Notes under the pieces: model-generated
Databases searched by the model: none
Told to the model about the DNA's origin: nothing
Seen by the model: only the letters and a program-made list of their open reading frames with translations
In this document: piece after piece, positions 1 to 9,447 of the stretch
How the letters are laid out: every line of letters starts with the position of its first letter
Position numbering within the stretch: position 1 is the first letter of the stretch
Assembly: GCA_003281625.1 (NCBI GenBank)
Contig: QCBL01000005.1
Coordinates: 1-64,000, forward strand
Direction: 5' to 3'
From: Prochlorococcus sp. AG-347-I04
Lineage (GTDB): Bacteria; Cyanobacteriota; Cyanobacteriia; PCC-6307; Cyanobiaceae
Length of the DNA: 64,000 nt
Program-made: the position numbers and the translations under genes

Positions 1-370
1 TTTGGATACCAACTCCAGTTAATTCGCCAGAAGTATCAATTCTCATTTGATTAAATTCCTTAGGTTCTAAAAATCTTGTATAAGAATCATCTAAATTAGA
101 AAGCATATCTCTAATCGCATCATATGCTTCATTGCTGTCTGAATATGTTTTTGATAAAACTTCTTTTCTTAGATTAATCCAATTGGACTTTTGAAATTTG
201 CCGTTTGAATCAAGAAAATCTCTATATACAATTTGCCAAACATGATCAATTACTTCTTTATAACTATTATTTAAAACTGTTGCCTCTGCAAAATTATTTA
301 AAAATAACCCAGAAAAGGATGTCGCAAACAGAAATATATATTTTTTTTTAAGCAATTTTCTTATCTTCAA
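1..370 (-). CDS. ctpA: Carboxyl-terminal processing protease (S41 family), 5' part only
   Basis: Partial gene running off the left edge of the window. Read on the minus strand from a TTG at 370, it gives a basic, hydrophobic N-terminus (MKIRKLLKKKYIFLFATSF...) that looks like a signal peptide. A helical stretch follows, ending in DDSYTRFLEPKEFNQMR and the start of a GVGIQ segment, which is typical of the region just before the PDZ domain in cyanobacterial CtpA-type tail proteases. Such enzymes act outside the cytoplasmic membrane, and one paralogue matures the D1 protein of photosystem II. The catalytic Ser/Lys part lies outside the window, so which ctp paralogue this is cannot be told. A TTG at 355 is a shorter alternative start. 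Confidence 0.8.
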   Translation of the reverse strand, partial: MKIRKLLKKKYIFLFATSFSGLFLNNFAEATVLNNSYKEVIDHVWQIVYRDFLDSNGKFQKSNWINLRKEVLSKTYSDSNEAYDAIRDMLSNLDDSYTRFLEPKEFNQMRIDTSGELTGVGIQ

Positions 371-431
371 ATAATTCGATATTCTTTATTATAAAAAGAA
401 TTTATTTATAATTCAAAAATTTGACAAATCC

Positions 432-1649
432 TTAAGGATCAATCCACTTCCCATCATCCTTAATAAGTTGGATTAAAGCATTAACACCCTCATCTTCAGG
501 TACTCTTTTTATCTCTTCTTTTCTTCTATATAAGGCAATAGTTCCTTTACCTTTTCCAACATAACCATAATCAGCATCTGCCATTTCTCCTGGCCCATTA
601 ACAATACATCCCATTATTGCTATATCTAGACCCGTCAAATGTGAGGTAGCGTTCCTAACTTTATCTACAACTTCTTCTAGATTGAAAAGTGTTCTACCAC
701 AACTGGGGCAACTGATATATTCAACCATTGTTTTTCTTAATCCTAAAGATTGCAAAATTGAATAGCACACTGGTATTTCCTTTTCTGGAGCTTCTGTTAA
801 GGAAACCCTGATGGTATCTCCTAATCCCTCTGCTAAGAGTGTTCCAATTCCAGCAGTACTTTTAATCCTTCCATAATCACCATCACCAGCTTCGGTCACT
901 CCTAAATGTAAGGGATAGTTATATCCTTCTGAGTCAAGCCTATCTGCAATCATTCTGTAAGCTGCCATCATGACCGGAGCTCTAGAAGCTTTCATAGAAA
1001 TAATTATGTTATGAAAATCAAGCTCATCACAAATTTTGACGAACTCCATCGCAGACTCTGTCATTCCTAATGGCGTATCTCCATAAGTAAAAAGCATCCT
1101 CTCAGATAGAGACCCATGATTAACTCCAATCCTTAGAGCTTTGTTTTCAGCCTTTAAAACTTCAACTAAAGGGGTGAATCTTTTAAGTATTGTTTGCTTA
1201 ATAGTTTCAAATTCCTCATCTGTATATTCAGTTCTTGTAGGGTCTGATTTTTCAAAAACAAACAATCCAGGATTAATTCTTACTTTATCAACATGTTTTG
1301 CAACTTCCATTGCAATTTTCATACCATTATGGTGAACATCAGCCACCAAGGGGGTATTGATATTATTTTCCAGTAATTTTGCCTTTATATCTCCTACTGC
1401 TTTGGCATGTGCTAAGGAAGGGACAGTTAACCTTACTATTTCACAACCCACATCATGAAGTCTTTTGATAGCTAAGTAAGCATTTTCGATATCCATAGTA
1501 TCTTCATTTATCATCGATTGAACTCTTACTGGATAATCACTTCCAATAGCTATATCACCCACCATTACTGTTCTAGTTATCCTTCTCTCAATATGAGTTG
1601 AATATCTTTTGGAGAGACTATTAACCTCTTTAGATTGAGTTAATGACAT
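432..1649 (-). CDS. ispG: 4-hydroxy-3-methylbut-2-enyl diphosphate synthase (IspG/GcpE)
   Basis: The penultimate step of the MEP isoprenoid pathway: reductive ring opening of methylerythritol cyclodiphosphate to HMBPP by a [4Fe-4S] enzyme, probably fed by ferredoxin as in other cyanobacteria. At 405 aa it has the usual bacterial length without the plant insert. The TIM-barrel part carries the VRVQSM motif near residue 42. The C-terminal cluster domain shows CPSCGRT (Cys314, Cys317) and GCIVNGPGE (Cys348, with Glu355 as the expected fourth ligand). It lies between the ctpA-type gene and a UDG-like gene on the same strand. The pathway supplies carotenoids and phytyl chains, also represented here by crtL and a polyprenyl synthase. 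Confidence 0.97.
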   Translation of the reverse strand: MSLTQSKEVNSLSKRYSTHIERRITRTVMVGDIAIGSDYPVRVQSMINEDTMDIENAYLAIKRLHDVGCEIVRLTVPSLAHAKAVGDIKAKLLENNINTPLVADVHHNGMKIAMEVAKHVDKVRINPGLFVFEKSDPTRTEYTDEEFETIKQTILKRFTPLVEVLKAENKALRIGVNHGSLSERMLFTYGDTPLGMTESAMEFVKICDELDFHNIIISMKASRAPVMMAAYRMIADRLDSEGYNYPLHLGVTEAGDGDYGRIKSTAGIGTLLAEGLGDTIRVSLTEAPEKEIPVCYSILQSLGLRKTMVEYISCPSCGRTLFNLEEVVDKVRNATSHLTGLDIAIMGCIVNGPGEMADADYGYVGKGKGTIALYRRKEEIKRVPEDEGVNALIQLIKDDGKWIDP

Positions 1650-1684
1650 TAAAATTCTTGATATTCAAAAAGGATTTCACTAAA

Positions 1685-2188
1685 TTATACGGCATATAGT
1701 TTACCACTTACATTCTCTAGGTCTTTCAAAGTTAGATGGTAAGGTTTATTGATTTCTTTTGAAGGAAATCTCAACAAATAAGATGGATGAAAAATTACCA
1801 TAATTTCTCTCCCATCTTTTTTAATCCATTGACCTCTTAAATTACTTATAGGATCTTTAACTTCTAAAATAGCCCTCATAGCAGTAGAACCAGTAAGTAA
1901 TATAAATTTTGGATCGACTAACTTTATTTGCTGTAATAACCAAGGTTTATGAATATTAATTTCTCCAGCAGTGGGTTTTCTATTATTTGGTGGACGACAT
2001 TTAATTACATTACAAAAATAAACATCCCTCTTATAATCAATTCCAGCTTGTATTAATAATTCGTTTAATAACTTACCAGATTTACCTACATAAGGTTTTC
2101 CTTCTAAATCTTCCTGGGCTCCAGGTGCCTCACCAATTACTAACAAATCTGCAAATACACTTCCTCTCCCAATTACTAACCTTTTCAC
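1685..2188 (-). CDS. Uracil-DNA glycosylase, family 4-like, lacking most Fe-S ligands
   Basis: Base-excision repair enzyme that would remove uracil from DNA. Motif GEAPGAQEDLEGKPYVGKSG (from residue 19) and HPSYLL (134-139) match family 4 (Fe-S) UDGs. Known members use four cysteines: an N-terminal CxxC and two more 16 residues apart. Here the N-terminal CxxC is absent, and the upstream DNA to 2330 shows no cysteine codons in any obvious extension. Cys64 (KCRPPNNR) is kept, but the residue 16 further on is His80. The 167-aa length is shorter than usual because the cluster-binding N-terminus is missing. The start is GTG at 2188. The family is clear; whether it binds a cluster is doubtful. Confidence 0.88.
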   Translation of the reverse strand: MKRLVIGRGSVFADLLVIGEAPGAQEDLEGKPYVGKSGKLLNELLIQAGIDYKRDVYFCNVIKCRPPNNRKPTAGEINIHKPWLLQQIKLVDPKFILLTGSTAMRAILEVKDPISNLRGQWIKKDGREIMVIFHPSYLLRFPSKEINKPYHLTLKDLENVSGKLYAV

Positions 2189-2349
2189 CGAAAATAAAAC
2201 TTTAAATATTTTTATCTTAAGAACTCAAAACATGAAAATAAAATAGATTAAGAAAATGAACTAAATTAAACCATAGTGTGATAGTTTTATTTATTCTTAA
2301 TTTATGCATTTGTCATTATTAAAAGTCATATTTGAAAAGTCATAAGTCA

Positions 2350-3528
2350 ATGATTCAAGTTAATTTATCTGATCGGGCACTCTCAATTGAGCCTTCTCTT
2401 ACATTGCAGATAAGTGCTAAAGCAAATCAATTATCTGCAGAAGGAGTAGATATTTGCAATTTAAGTGCAGGTGAACCTGATTTTGATGCCCCAAAAGAAG
2501 TTATAGAGGCTACAAGTAAAGCTATATTTGATGGATTTACAAAGTACGGGCCCGCAGCGGGGAATTTAGATCTCCGAAAAGCAATTGCAAATAAACTTCA
2601 AATTCAAAACGATTTAAATTATGAATTTGAAAATGTAATGGTCACAAATGGTGCTAAGCAAGCAATATATAATCTTTTCCAAGTATTGTTAAATACTGGA
2701 GACGAAGTTATTATTCCTTCTCCATATTGGTTAAGTTATCCCCAGATGGTTAGATTGGCGGGTGGGGAGCCAATTTTTACAAATTCTTCTGCAGAAGATG
2801 GATTCAAAATAAATATAGAAGATTTGAAGTCTAAAATCTCTTCAAAAACTAAATTTATAATTATCAATTCTCCTAATAACCCTACTGGAAGAGTTATGTC
2901 AAAGGAAGAATTATTACAAATTGCCGATTTAGCTAGAGAAAATCCAAATATCAATATTCTTTCTGATGAGATTTACGAACTAATCCTTAAAAAAGAATTT
3001 AAACACTACAGTTTATCTTCATTAGCAAATGACTTAAAAGATAGAATTTTTATAATAAATGGGTTTGCGAAAGGATGGTCTATGACTGGCTGGAGGATAG
3101 GTTATTTAGTAGGTCCCAAAGATGTAATCAAAGCATCCTCAGCATTACAAAGTCAAAGTACAAGTAATGTTTGCTCTTTTGTTCAAAAAGGTGCTTTAGA
3201 GGCTTTAAAAATTAATAATGAGTTTTTCTCAATGATAAATAGCCATTATGATCAAAGAAGAAGACTTCTCTATGAGGGCCTTAATAATATAAATGGGATT
3301 TATATTGAAGAACCTAACGGAGCATTTTACGCATTTCCAAAATTACCCAACTCCTCAATTAATTCTGTTGATTTCTGCAATAAAGTTCTTCAAGATTTCG
3401 GATTAGTTGTTGTACCTGGAAAAGCTTTTGGAGCTGATCAATGTATAAGAATATCTTGTGCAGCTTCAGAAGTTAAAATAAAAGATGGACTACAGAGGCT
3501 TGAAAAAGCAATCTCTGAATACTATTGA
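2350..3528 (+). CDS. aspC: Aspartate/aromatic aminotransferase, class I (AspC-type)
   Basis: PLP-dependent fold-type I transaminase, probably interconverting aspartate and oxaloacetate with 2-oxoglutarate. Seen are the substrate-loop motif SAGEPDFDAP, SPYWLSYP, NSPNNPTGRVMS, the SDEIYE aspartate motif, the lysine-bearing FAKGWSMTGWRIG segment and the C-terminal IRISCAAS arginine. From the ATG at 2350 the protein is 392 aa; a TTG at 2332 would add six residues, and I prefer the ATG. Only 12 nt separate its stop from phnD, so it may be co-transcribed with the phosphonate-type importer, though no functional link is obvious. Confidence 0.93.
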   Translation: MIQVNLSDRALSIEPSLTLQISAKANQLSAEGVDICNLSAGEPDFDAPKEVIEATSKAIFDGFTKYGPAAGNLDLRKAIANKLQIQNDLNYEFENVMVTNGAKQAIYNLFQVLLNTGDEVIIPSPYWLSYPQMVRLAGGEPIFTNSSAEDGFKINIEDLKSKISSKTKFIIINSPNNPTGRVMSKEELLQIADLARENPNINILSDEIYELILKKEFKHYSLSSLANDLKDRIFIINGFAKGWSMTGWRIGYLVGPKDVIKASSALQSQSTSNVCSFVQKGALEALKINNEFFSMINSHYDQRRRLLYEGLNNINGIYIEEPNGAFYAFPKLPNSSINSVDFCNKVLQDFGLVVVPGKAFGADQCIRISCAASEVKIKDGLQRLEKAISEYY

Positions 3529-3540
3529 ATTAACTAAGTT

Positions 3541-4434
3541 ATGTTGAATTTAAAGAATTTCCTATTAAGTTCATCTCTATTATTTTCTGTTTTTTCATCA
3601 CCTGTATTTTCAAATCCCAAAGTTTTAAAAGTTGGAGCAATACCTGATCAAAACCAAGATGTTTTGGACAAAAGATTTAATTTATTTTCAAAAGAATTAT
3701 CCAAACAACTTGATGTAGAAGTTAAATACATTCCTGTTATTAATTATGTTGCAGCAGTAACTGGATTTAGAACTAAAGATTTAGATTTAGTTTGGTTTGG
3801 AGGTTTATCAGGAGTTCAAGCAAGATTACAAACACCTAATTCAATTGTCATAGCTCAAAGAGATATCGATAAGGAATTTAAAAGTGTTTTTATAGTAAAC
3901 AAATATTTAGAACTTAACTCAATTTCAAACATTAAAGGACTTAAAAAACTAAAGAATTTAAGATTTACTTTTGGCTCTGAAAACTCAACTTCTGGAAGAT
4001 TAATGCCAGAATATTTTTTAAATCAAGCTGGGGTAGAAATTAAACATTTTAAAGGAAAAAAAGCAGGTTTTAGTGGGAGTCATGATGCCACTATAGCTTT
4101 AGTTAATAGTGGGGCATTTGATGCTGGAGCTTTAAATAAACAGGTTTGGGAAAACAATCTTAAAAATAATCCCAAAAGAACAAGTAATTTAGAATTATTC
4201 TGGATCACACCAGAATATGTTGACTATCATTGGGTAGCTCAAGGTGATCTTGAAAAAAGATTCGGGGAAGGGTTTACAAAAGAACTTAAATCAGTAATTC
4301 TAAATTTAGATATAAAGCAAAAATCACATAAACAGATATTAGATATGTTCAATGCAAAAAGATTTATAAAGGCAGAATCAAAACAATATAAAAATATAGA
4401 GGAAATCGGGAGGAAATTAAATAAAATTAGATGA
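3541..4434 (+). CDS. phnD: Phosphonate/phosphite ABC transporter, periplasmic binding protein
   Basis: Solute receptor of a PhnCDE-type importer. The first 24 or so residues form a signal peptide (hydrophobic LLSSSLLFSVFSS, then SNPKVLKVG). The mature part shows family features: VGAIPDQN near the start, the VWFGGLSG segment, GSENSTSGRLMPEYFL (serine/threonine anion-binding region) and SGSHDATIALVNSGAFDAGA. Prochlorococcus PhnD1 is known to bind phosphite strongly and methylphosphonate less well; which of these this copy prefers cannot be read from sequence alone. It overlaps phnC by 4 nt. No C-P lyase or phosphite dehydrogenase gene is visible in the window. Confidence 0.92.
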   Translation: MLNLKNFLLSSSLLFSVFSSPVFSNPKVLKVGAIPDQNQDVLDKRFNLFSKELSKQLDVEVKYIPVINYVAAVTGFRTKDLDLVWFGGLSGVQARLQTPNSIVIAQRDIDKEFKSVFIVNKYLELNSISNIKGLKKLKNLRFTFGSENSTSGRLMPEYFLNQAGVEIKHFKGKKAGFSGSHDATIALVNSGAFDAGALNKQVWENNLKNNPKRTSNLELFWITPEYVDYHWVAQGDLEKRFGEGFTKELKSVILNLDIKQKSHKQILDMFNAKRFIKAESKQYKNIEEIGRKLNKIR

Positions 4435-5171
4435 ATAATACTGTCTTAGAATTAGAAAATATATCTTATAAATACAAAAATGATCTGATCCTAAATAAAA
4501 TAAATTTAAAAATAAATTCTGGGGAAAAAATTGCACTTTTAGGTAAAAGCGGTTCAGGAAAAACTACACTTATATCAGTACTTAATGGCACTATAAAGCC
4601 AACTCAAGGTGAGGTTAAATTATTCAATGAAAGTTTCGAGGAATTAAATAGAAAGCAGAAAAGTAAAATAACAACTATATGGCAAGATTTAAGATTAATA
4701 GAAGATCTCTCTGCAGAACAAAATGTTAATTGTGGACTACTAGCGGAAAACAATTTTTATTTCGCTTTTAAAAATTTACTAAATATAAGTTCTTTTAAGA
4801 AGGCGCATAAATATATGAAATTATGTAGACTTCATAACTCTATTTACGACAAAAAAATCAGAAAACTATCTGGGGGGCAAAAACAAAGGGTGGCTATAGC
4901 TAGATCATTAATTCAAGAATCAGATATATTACTTGCAGATGAGCCTTTTAATAATCTAGATCCCAAATTGATAACAACAATTAAAAACCTTCTGCTAGAA
5001 AATGTAGATAAAAATAAAACAAAAAAATCGCCAAAGACGGCATTAGTTGCATTACATAGATTAGATTTGCTGAACGATTTCGATAAAGTTATTGGAATAA
5101 GGGATGGTAAAATTTTTTTCAATATCAAAAGAAATAAATTAAAGAAGATTCATTTAGAGAAAATATATTAA
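4431..5171 (+). CDS. phnC: Phosphonate/phosphite ABC transporter, ATPase
   Basis: Cytoplasmic ATPase that powers the PhnD/PhnE importer. Walker A GKSGSGKTT is at residues 38-46, the signature LSGGQKQRVAIAR near 146, Walker B ILLADEP just after, and the H-loop histidine sits in ALVALHRLDL. At 246 aa it has the length of a single nucleotide-binding domain. The ATG overlaps the phnD stop (ATGA), so translation of the two is probably coupled, and phnE begins 4 nt after its stop. The three-gene order D-C-E is that of a complete importer. Confidence 0.93.
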   Translation: MNNTVLELENISYKYKNDLILNKINLKINSGEKIALLGKSGSGKTTLISVLNGTIKPTQGEVKLFNESFEELNRKQKSKITTIWQDLRLIEDLSAEQNVNCGLLAENNFYFAFKNLLNISSFKKAHKYMKLCRLHNSIYDKKIRKLSGGQKQRVAIARSLIQESDILLADEPFNNLDPKLITTIKNLLLENVDKNKTKKSPKTALVALHRLDLLNDFDKVIGIRDGKIFFNIKRNKLKKIHLEKIY

Positions 5172-5175
5172 TTAG

Positions 5176-6678
5176 TTGAACAAATTAAAATTAAACTATA
5201 CCTCATTATCTTTTCTTCCAATTTTGGTATGCATACCTCTAGGGTATCAATTAATAAACAATATTCATTTTGGAGGATTTAAATTATTCCAAGAATTCTT
5301 AATTTCTGCATTTAATCCCAAGGTCGATAATGAAATTATTATTACTGTAATTAAGCGATTAAATGAAACTATTTTAATTGGTTTTTTTAGTTGGTTAGTA
5401 AGTATTATTTTTGGAGCAATTTTTGGAATAATCTCCTCAAATATTTTTTATAAAATCTTTAATATTCCAAATTTTTTCTACCGCATAATAAGATTTTTTC
5501 TAACAATTATTAGATCTATACACGAAGTGCTTTGGGGAATACTATTAATGCAAATATATGGAATAAATTTTTCGATAGGAATAATAGCTATATGTATACC
5601 TTATATTGCTGTAAATTCAAAAGTTTTTGCTGAACAATTAGAAACTGTTGACTACAAAAATTTTGAATCTATAAATCAAATAAATGCACCTAAATTTTCT
5701 TCTTTACTAACTTTAATATGGAATCCAATAATAAATACATTTAAAAACTTTGGTTTATATCGATTAGAGTGCTCAATAAGAAGTACGGTGATTCTAGGAC
5801 TTTTTGGGATTGGAGGAATAGGTACCAGTATTTTTTTATCTTTCCAAACTTTGAATTTTAGAGAGTTATGGACTTATTTATGGTCCTTAGCAATTTTGAT
5901 AATTCTTTCTGGATTAATATTCAAAAAAATAAAATTTAACACTACAAATAAAATCCTATCTATTTTTTTTATTTCAGTTTTTTTCATAACAATCTTATTT
6001 TCTTTTTCATATTTTCTTTATTTTATTTTTAACAATAATTTTGAAAATTTTAATTCCGCTAGTTCTCTATTTAAATCAAGCTCAGATTTAGGATTATTTG
6101 AATTCTTAAAACTTATATTAGAAACAATAATTTTAAGTCTTTTATCAACAGGAATCGCAATTAGTTTACCTCCATTAGTAATAGGAATTTTTTACAACAA
6201 TACTTCTAAAATTTTTATAAAAATTTTTGCATTTTTATTACGTTTAATACCTACCCCTATAATACTTTTAACTCTATTAACTTTTAATAATCCTTCTGTA
6301 TCTTTAGCATCTTTAACATTAGGTCTCCACAACGCTGGTATTACTAGCAAATTACTTTTTACAAATCTAGATAGCCAAGACAAGAGAAATTATATTGCAA
6401 TGAAATCTCTAGGAATCTCAAAAAAGACTAGTTGGCTATTAGGTTTATTTTCTCAACAAGCAAAAAGTTACTTAGCATATTGCGCTTATAGATCTGACAT
6501 TATTATTAGAGAAACTGCAATTGTTGGGGTTACTGGAAGTGTTGGTCTAGGTTGGCAATTGCAAGAATCGCTAAGTTCCTTCGCATGGCAAGAAGTTACA
6601 TTAGTTTTGATAGCTTATAGCTCCATCGCAATAGTTGGCGAATTAATAAATGGTAAAATCAAAAATAGTTTAACTTGA
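5176..6678 (+). CDS. phnE: Phosphonate/phosphite ABC transporter permease, duplicated single-chain form
   Basis: Membrane channel of the importer. At 500 aa it is about twice the length of an ordinary PhnE. It contains two BPD-type permease halves in tandem. The first spans about residues 55-250, with its coupling-loop region near the FESINQINAPK segment. The second spans about 300-490, with MKSLGISKK and an IRETAIVGVTGSVGLGWQL segment. One chain would therefore provide both transmembrane halves that are normally a homodimer. The start is a TTG 4 nt after phnC. It is extremely rich in Ile, Phe and Leu, as expected for an AT-rich genome. Confidence 0.9.
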   Translation: MNKLKLNYTSLSFLPILVCIPLGYQLINNIHFGGFKLFQEFLISAFNPKVDNEIIITVIKRLNETILIGFFSWLVSIIFGAIFGIISSNIFYKIFNIPNFFYRIIRFFLTIIRSIHEVLWGILLMQIYGINFSIGIIAICIPYIAVNSKVFAEQLETVDYKNFESINQINAPKFSSLLTLIWNPIINTFKNFGLYRLECSIRSTVILGLFGIGGIGTSIFLSFQTLNFRELWTYLWSLAILIILSGLIFKKIKFNTTNKILSIFFISVFFITILFSFSYFLYFIFNNNFENFNSASSLFKSSSDLGLFEFLKLILETIILSLLSTGIAISLPPLVIGIFYNNTSKIFIKIFAFLLRLIPTPIILLTLLTFNNPSVSLASLTLGLHNAGITSKLLFTNLDSQDKRNYIAMKSLGISKKTSWLLGLFSQQAKSYLAYCAYRSDIIIRETAIVGVTGSVGLGWQLQESLSSFAWQEVTLVLIAYSSIAIVGELINGKIKNSLT

Positions 6679-6727
6679 TTTGTAAGAATAATTTGTTAAA
6701 TCAAGTAATTATTTTTTTCCGGTTATA

Positions 6728-7372
6728 GTGATTAGTTTACCAAAACAGCTAGTTGTAATTGGAGATAGCTCAGTTTATGGATGGGGAGATAATGAGGGTG
6801 GTGGATGGTGTGAGAGGCTTAGAAAAGATTGGTGCAATAACCAAAATGGGCCAGTTATTTATCAACTTGGCGTTAGGGGAGATGGGATAGAAAAAGTTTC
6901 ATCAAGATGGGAAAAAGAATGGTCATCTAGAGGAGAAACCAGAAGAAATAAACCTAAAGCAATAATACTAAATGTAGGTCTTAACGACACAGCAGCAATT
7001 GGTCAGAAAAATGGAAGACATCAATTAGATATAGATGGATTTGAATATGGATTAGAGAGGCTAATTGATGAAATGAACTCTCAAACAAATGTATTTGTTA
7101 TTGGTCTTACACCAGTTGACGAAAGCAAAATGCCGTTCGCAGGATGTCTATGGTACTCAAATGATTTTTGTAATTCTTATGAAAGGAGAATGGAGGAAGT
7201 ATGCCTCAATCAGAATGTCCCATTTCTTCCTACTTTTAGAGAAATGTACTCTGATAAAAGGAGTAAAAATTGGATTACGCATGATGGAATTCATCTAAAT
7301 TCCGAAGGTCATTTCTGGCTTTTCCAAAGACTTAAAAGCTGGGAGATTCTCACAAAATGGAAGGAATCTTAG
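6728..7372 (+). CDS. SGNH/GDSL-family hydrolase
   Basis: Probable esterase or lipase-like hydrolase of the SGNH fold. Block I is VVIGDSSVYGWGDNEGGGW, with the nucleophile Ser in GDSS; block III is ILNVGLNDTA, with the oxyanion Asn; block V is THDGIHLNSEGH, with the Asp/His pair. At 214 aa there is little beyond the core domain, and no signal peptide is evident, so a cytoplasmic location is likely. The start is GTG at 6728, 49 nt after phnE on the same strand. The substrate is unknown; acyl-ester or acyl-thioester hydrolysis is typical of the fold. Confidence 0.85.
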   Translation: MISLPKQLVVIGDSSVYGWGDNEGGGWCERLRKDWCNNQNGPVIYQLGVRGDGIEKVSSRWEKEWSSRGETRRNKPKAIILNVGLNDTAAIGQKNGRHQLDIDGFEYGLERLIDEMNSQTNVFVIGLTPVDESKMPFAGCLWYSNDFCNSYERRMEEVCLNQNVPFLPTFREMYSDKRSKNWITHDGIHLNSEGHFWLFQRLKSWEILTKWKES

Positions 7373-7393
7373 GTCTTTCCAAATATTATTAAT

Positions 7394-8131
7394 TTAAAAA
7401 TATGCATATAAAATAAGAGCAAAGATAGCAAAAACAGAAGCAATACTTGTCTGAATAGCATTTACCAACTCATTACTTAATTTATATTTGTTTTGAAATT
7501 TAGCACCAATAATACTTTCGGAAAGTGTTGCCAAGAATCCAGAAACTACAACAACTATAAAATGATATTTTGTAGAAATAATTGATAGAAGAAGCATTAT
7601 AAAAGCCATAAATATTGATCCCAAAACACTAGCTAATGTTCCTTCTATACTTATTCCTCCCTCAGTTCCCCTATCCACCTTTTTAAGTGAAGTAATTAAG
7701 TATGTGTCTTTACCGAATCTTTTCCCAATTTCGCTACCAAAAGTATCCGCCAACTTTGCAGCAAAACTTGCAGCAAAACCTACTTTAAACATCACTACAT
7801 TGGCAGCATTAAATTTGGTCATAATGGCAAGAAATAATCCTGTAGCTGCTGAGCCCCAGACATTCTCAGGACCTCTTTTCCCGCCTCTTTTTTCAGCAAT
7901 TCCTTGTGCTTTTTTAAATTTAAAACCTATTTTGGTAACGAGGGATCCAAATAATAAATAAATTACAACTGAAATCCATCCCTGCCAAGACAAACATCCC
8001 CACAAAATTGTGCCTAAGATGCCTGCACTTACCCAACCACTTTTCGTCATCAAAGGAATCCTACAAAATATATAAATCAAAATAAAATTAATGCAAAAAC
8101 CTATAAAAAATTGATTTCTAATTAAATCCAT
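7394..8131 (-). CDS. DUF92 membrane protein, VTE6-like (candidate phytyl-phosphate kinase)
   Basis: A 245-aa protein with about six hydrophobic segments. It carries the DUF92 hallmarks: KRGGKRGPENVWGSAATG and AAKLADTFGSEIGKRFGKDTYLITSLKKVDRGTEGGIS. Plant VTE6 and its cyanobacterial homologue belong to this family and phosphorylate phytyl phosphate during reuse of phytol from chlorophyll for tocopherol and phylloquinone. The kinase role here is inferred from the family. It ends convergently with the SGNH gene (21 nt between stops) and sits 6 nt downstream of rsmE, so the two minus-strand genes probably share a transcript. Confidence 0.82.
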   Translation of the reverse strand: MDLIRNQFFIGFCINFILIYIFCRIPLMTKSGWVSAGILGTILWGCLSWQGWISVVIYLLFGSLVTKIGFKFKKAQGIAEKRGGKRGPENVWGSAATGLFLAIMTKFNAANVVMFKVGFAASFAAKLADTFGSEIGKRFGKDTYLITSLKKVDRGTEGGISIEGTLASVLGSIFMAFIMLLLSIISTKYHFIVVVVSGFLATLSESIIGAKFQNKYKLSNELVNAIQTSIASVFAIFALILYAYF

Positions 8132-8137
8132 ATTTAT

Positions 8138-8911
8138 CTAATTCTTTAATTTCAAATCAATTCTCCACTGATTTAGGATTGATGATGCGTTAATACTAGC
8201 CGTCGAAGTTCTTAAGATAGTGTCGGAAAGTTTCACAAAGGTAATATTATTTTTATTAAAAAAATCAATTTCTTTATAGGACCAACCCCCTTCAGGGCCA
8301 ATTACATTCCAAAATATACCTCCTTTTTTATTTGCAAATTCTTGTTGTTTTCTTAACCATTTATTTAAGTCATATGGTGTTTCTTCTCTCGTTATAGAAA
8401 TTGAAACTCTTTCTTGATTATCTCTACTTTTTAGCCATTTAATAATATCCATACCATTTAAAATAGATGGTTTCCATAATCTCTCACTTTGCTCAACTGC
8501 TTCTTTGATAATTGAATTCCATCTCAAAAGCTTTCTTGAAAAATTTAAATTTTTGTTTACCTGTCTTTCTGAAAATAATGGCTGTATATAATCGATTCCT
8601 ATTTCAGTACACATTTTTAAAATATCCTCAAAACCACTTTTTGGTATAACAACAGCTATTCCTAATAAGTAAATTTCTTGTTCTTGAAATAAGTAAGGTT
8701 TTTTTAATTTAATTATTTCTAAACAATCATTTTGAACTTTTATAGCTTTCCATAATGAACCCTCTCCATTAGTTATAAATATTTCTTTACCATTTTTTAT
8801 CCTCATTACTTTATTTAAATAATGAGCCTCTTCTTTAGAAAGTTCTAAATTATTGTTCTTAATATTTTCAATTCTTTCATGGGAAATAATTAATCTTGTT
8901 AGGTCTTCCAT
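8138..8911 (-). CDS. rsmE: 16S rRNA (uracil-1498-N3)-methyltransferase RsmE
   Basis: Methylates U1498 of 16S rRNA using SAM. It has an N-terminal PUA-like part (LSKEEAHYLNKVMRIKNG, about residues 24-41) and a SPOUT knot at the C-terminus with NVIGPEGGWSYKEIDFF and LSDTILRTSTA. At 257 aa it is slightly longer than typical. The start is ATG at 8911, with DUF3531 ending 9 nt upstream on the same strand, suggesting an operon DUF3531-rsmE-DUF92. Confidence 0.92.
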   Translation of the reverse strand: MEDLTRLIISHERIENIKNNNLELSKEEAHYLNKVMRIKNGKEIFITNGEGSLWKAIKVQNDCLEIIKLKKPYLFQEQEIYLLGIAVVIPKSGFEDILKMCTEIGIDYIQPLFSERQVNKNLNFSRKLLRWNSIIKEAVEQSERLWKPSILNGMDIIKWLKSRDNQERVSISITREETPYDLNKWLRKQQEFANKKGGIFWNVIGPEGGWSYKEIDFFNKNNITFVKLSDTILRTSTASINASSILNQWRIDLKLKN

Positions 8912-8920
8912 CTAAAACAC

Positions 8921-9364
8921 TTAATCTTTGAAAACCAAATCTTCATGTTCTTCAATTGCCCAATCATTATTTTCACCCCCAATAATTAACTCTTCAATTT
9001 TTACATAATTATTTGATATCTCATTTAAAGAATTAATTAATATATCTATTGAAATGGAGTCTGAAGTTCCAAAATCGACCCAACATCTTCCCCAAATATT
9101 TTGATATTCCATAATTCCTAAATTATGCATTAAGGCTGGAAGAGATGCATTTTTTTGATCGTTATCGTAGGACATCCAACTTAGATCGGAACCCTCTTCA
9201 TGAGTTTGCAAATTTTCAGAATTAAATCCACCTAACCTTCCTAAAACGTACCAACTATCAAAAACACCATCTAAATAATTTTTTTCGTCTTGAGTAGGCG
9301 ATTCCGAAAACCTGATCCATATCCAACAATTAAAAGGATCAACTTCCCTAAAAATAATATTCAT
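8921..9364 (-). CDS. DUF3531 family protein
   Basis: A conserved cyanobacterial/plastid protein of unknown function (147 aa). Recognisable features are the FREVDPFNCWIWIRF start, the YLDGVFDSWYVLGRLGGFN block and the late MEYQNIWGRCWVDFGTSD segment, all typical of DUF3531. There are no membrane segments or signal peptide. It is very acidic in the C-terminal half. It leads a probable three-gene minus-strand unit with rsmE and the DUF92 gene and is divergent from the ABC ATPase at 9448. Confidence 0.85.
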   Translation of the reverse strand: MNIIFREVDPFNCWIWIRFSESPTQDEKNYLDGVFDSWYVLGRLGGFNSENLQTHEEGSDLSWMSYDNDQKNASLPALMHNLGIMEYQNIWGRCWVDFGTSDSISIDILINSLNEISNNYVKIEELIIGGENNDWAIEEHEDLVFKD

Positions 9365-9447
9365 ATTGACTAATAACTTTTTAGATCTACAGCTATTATA
9401 AGTAAGTTATTACTAGATTAAAATTTATACCTATAACTTAATTAATA

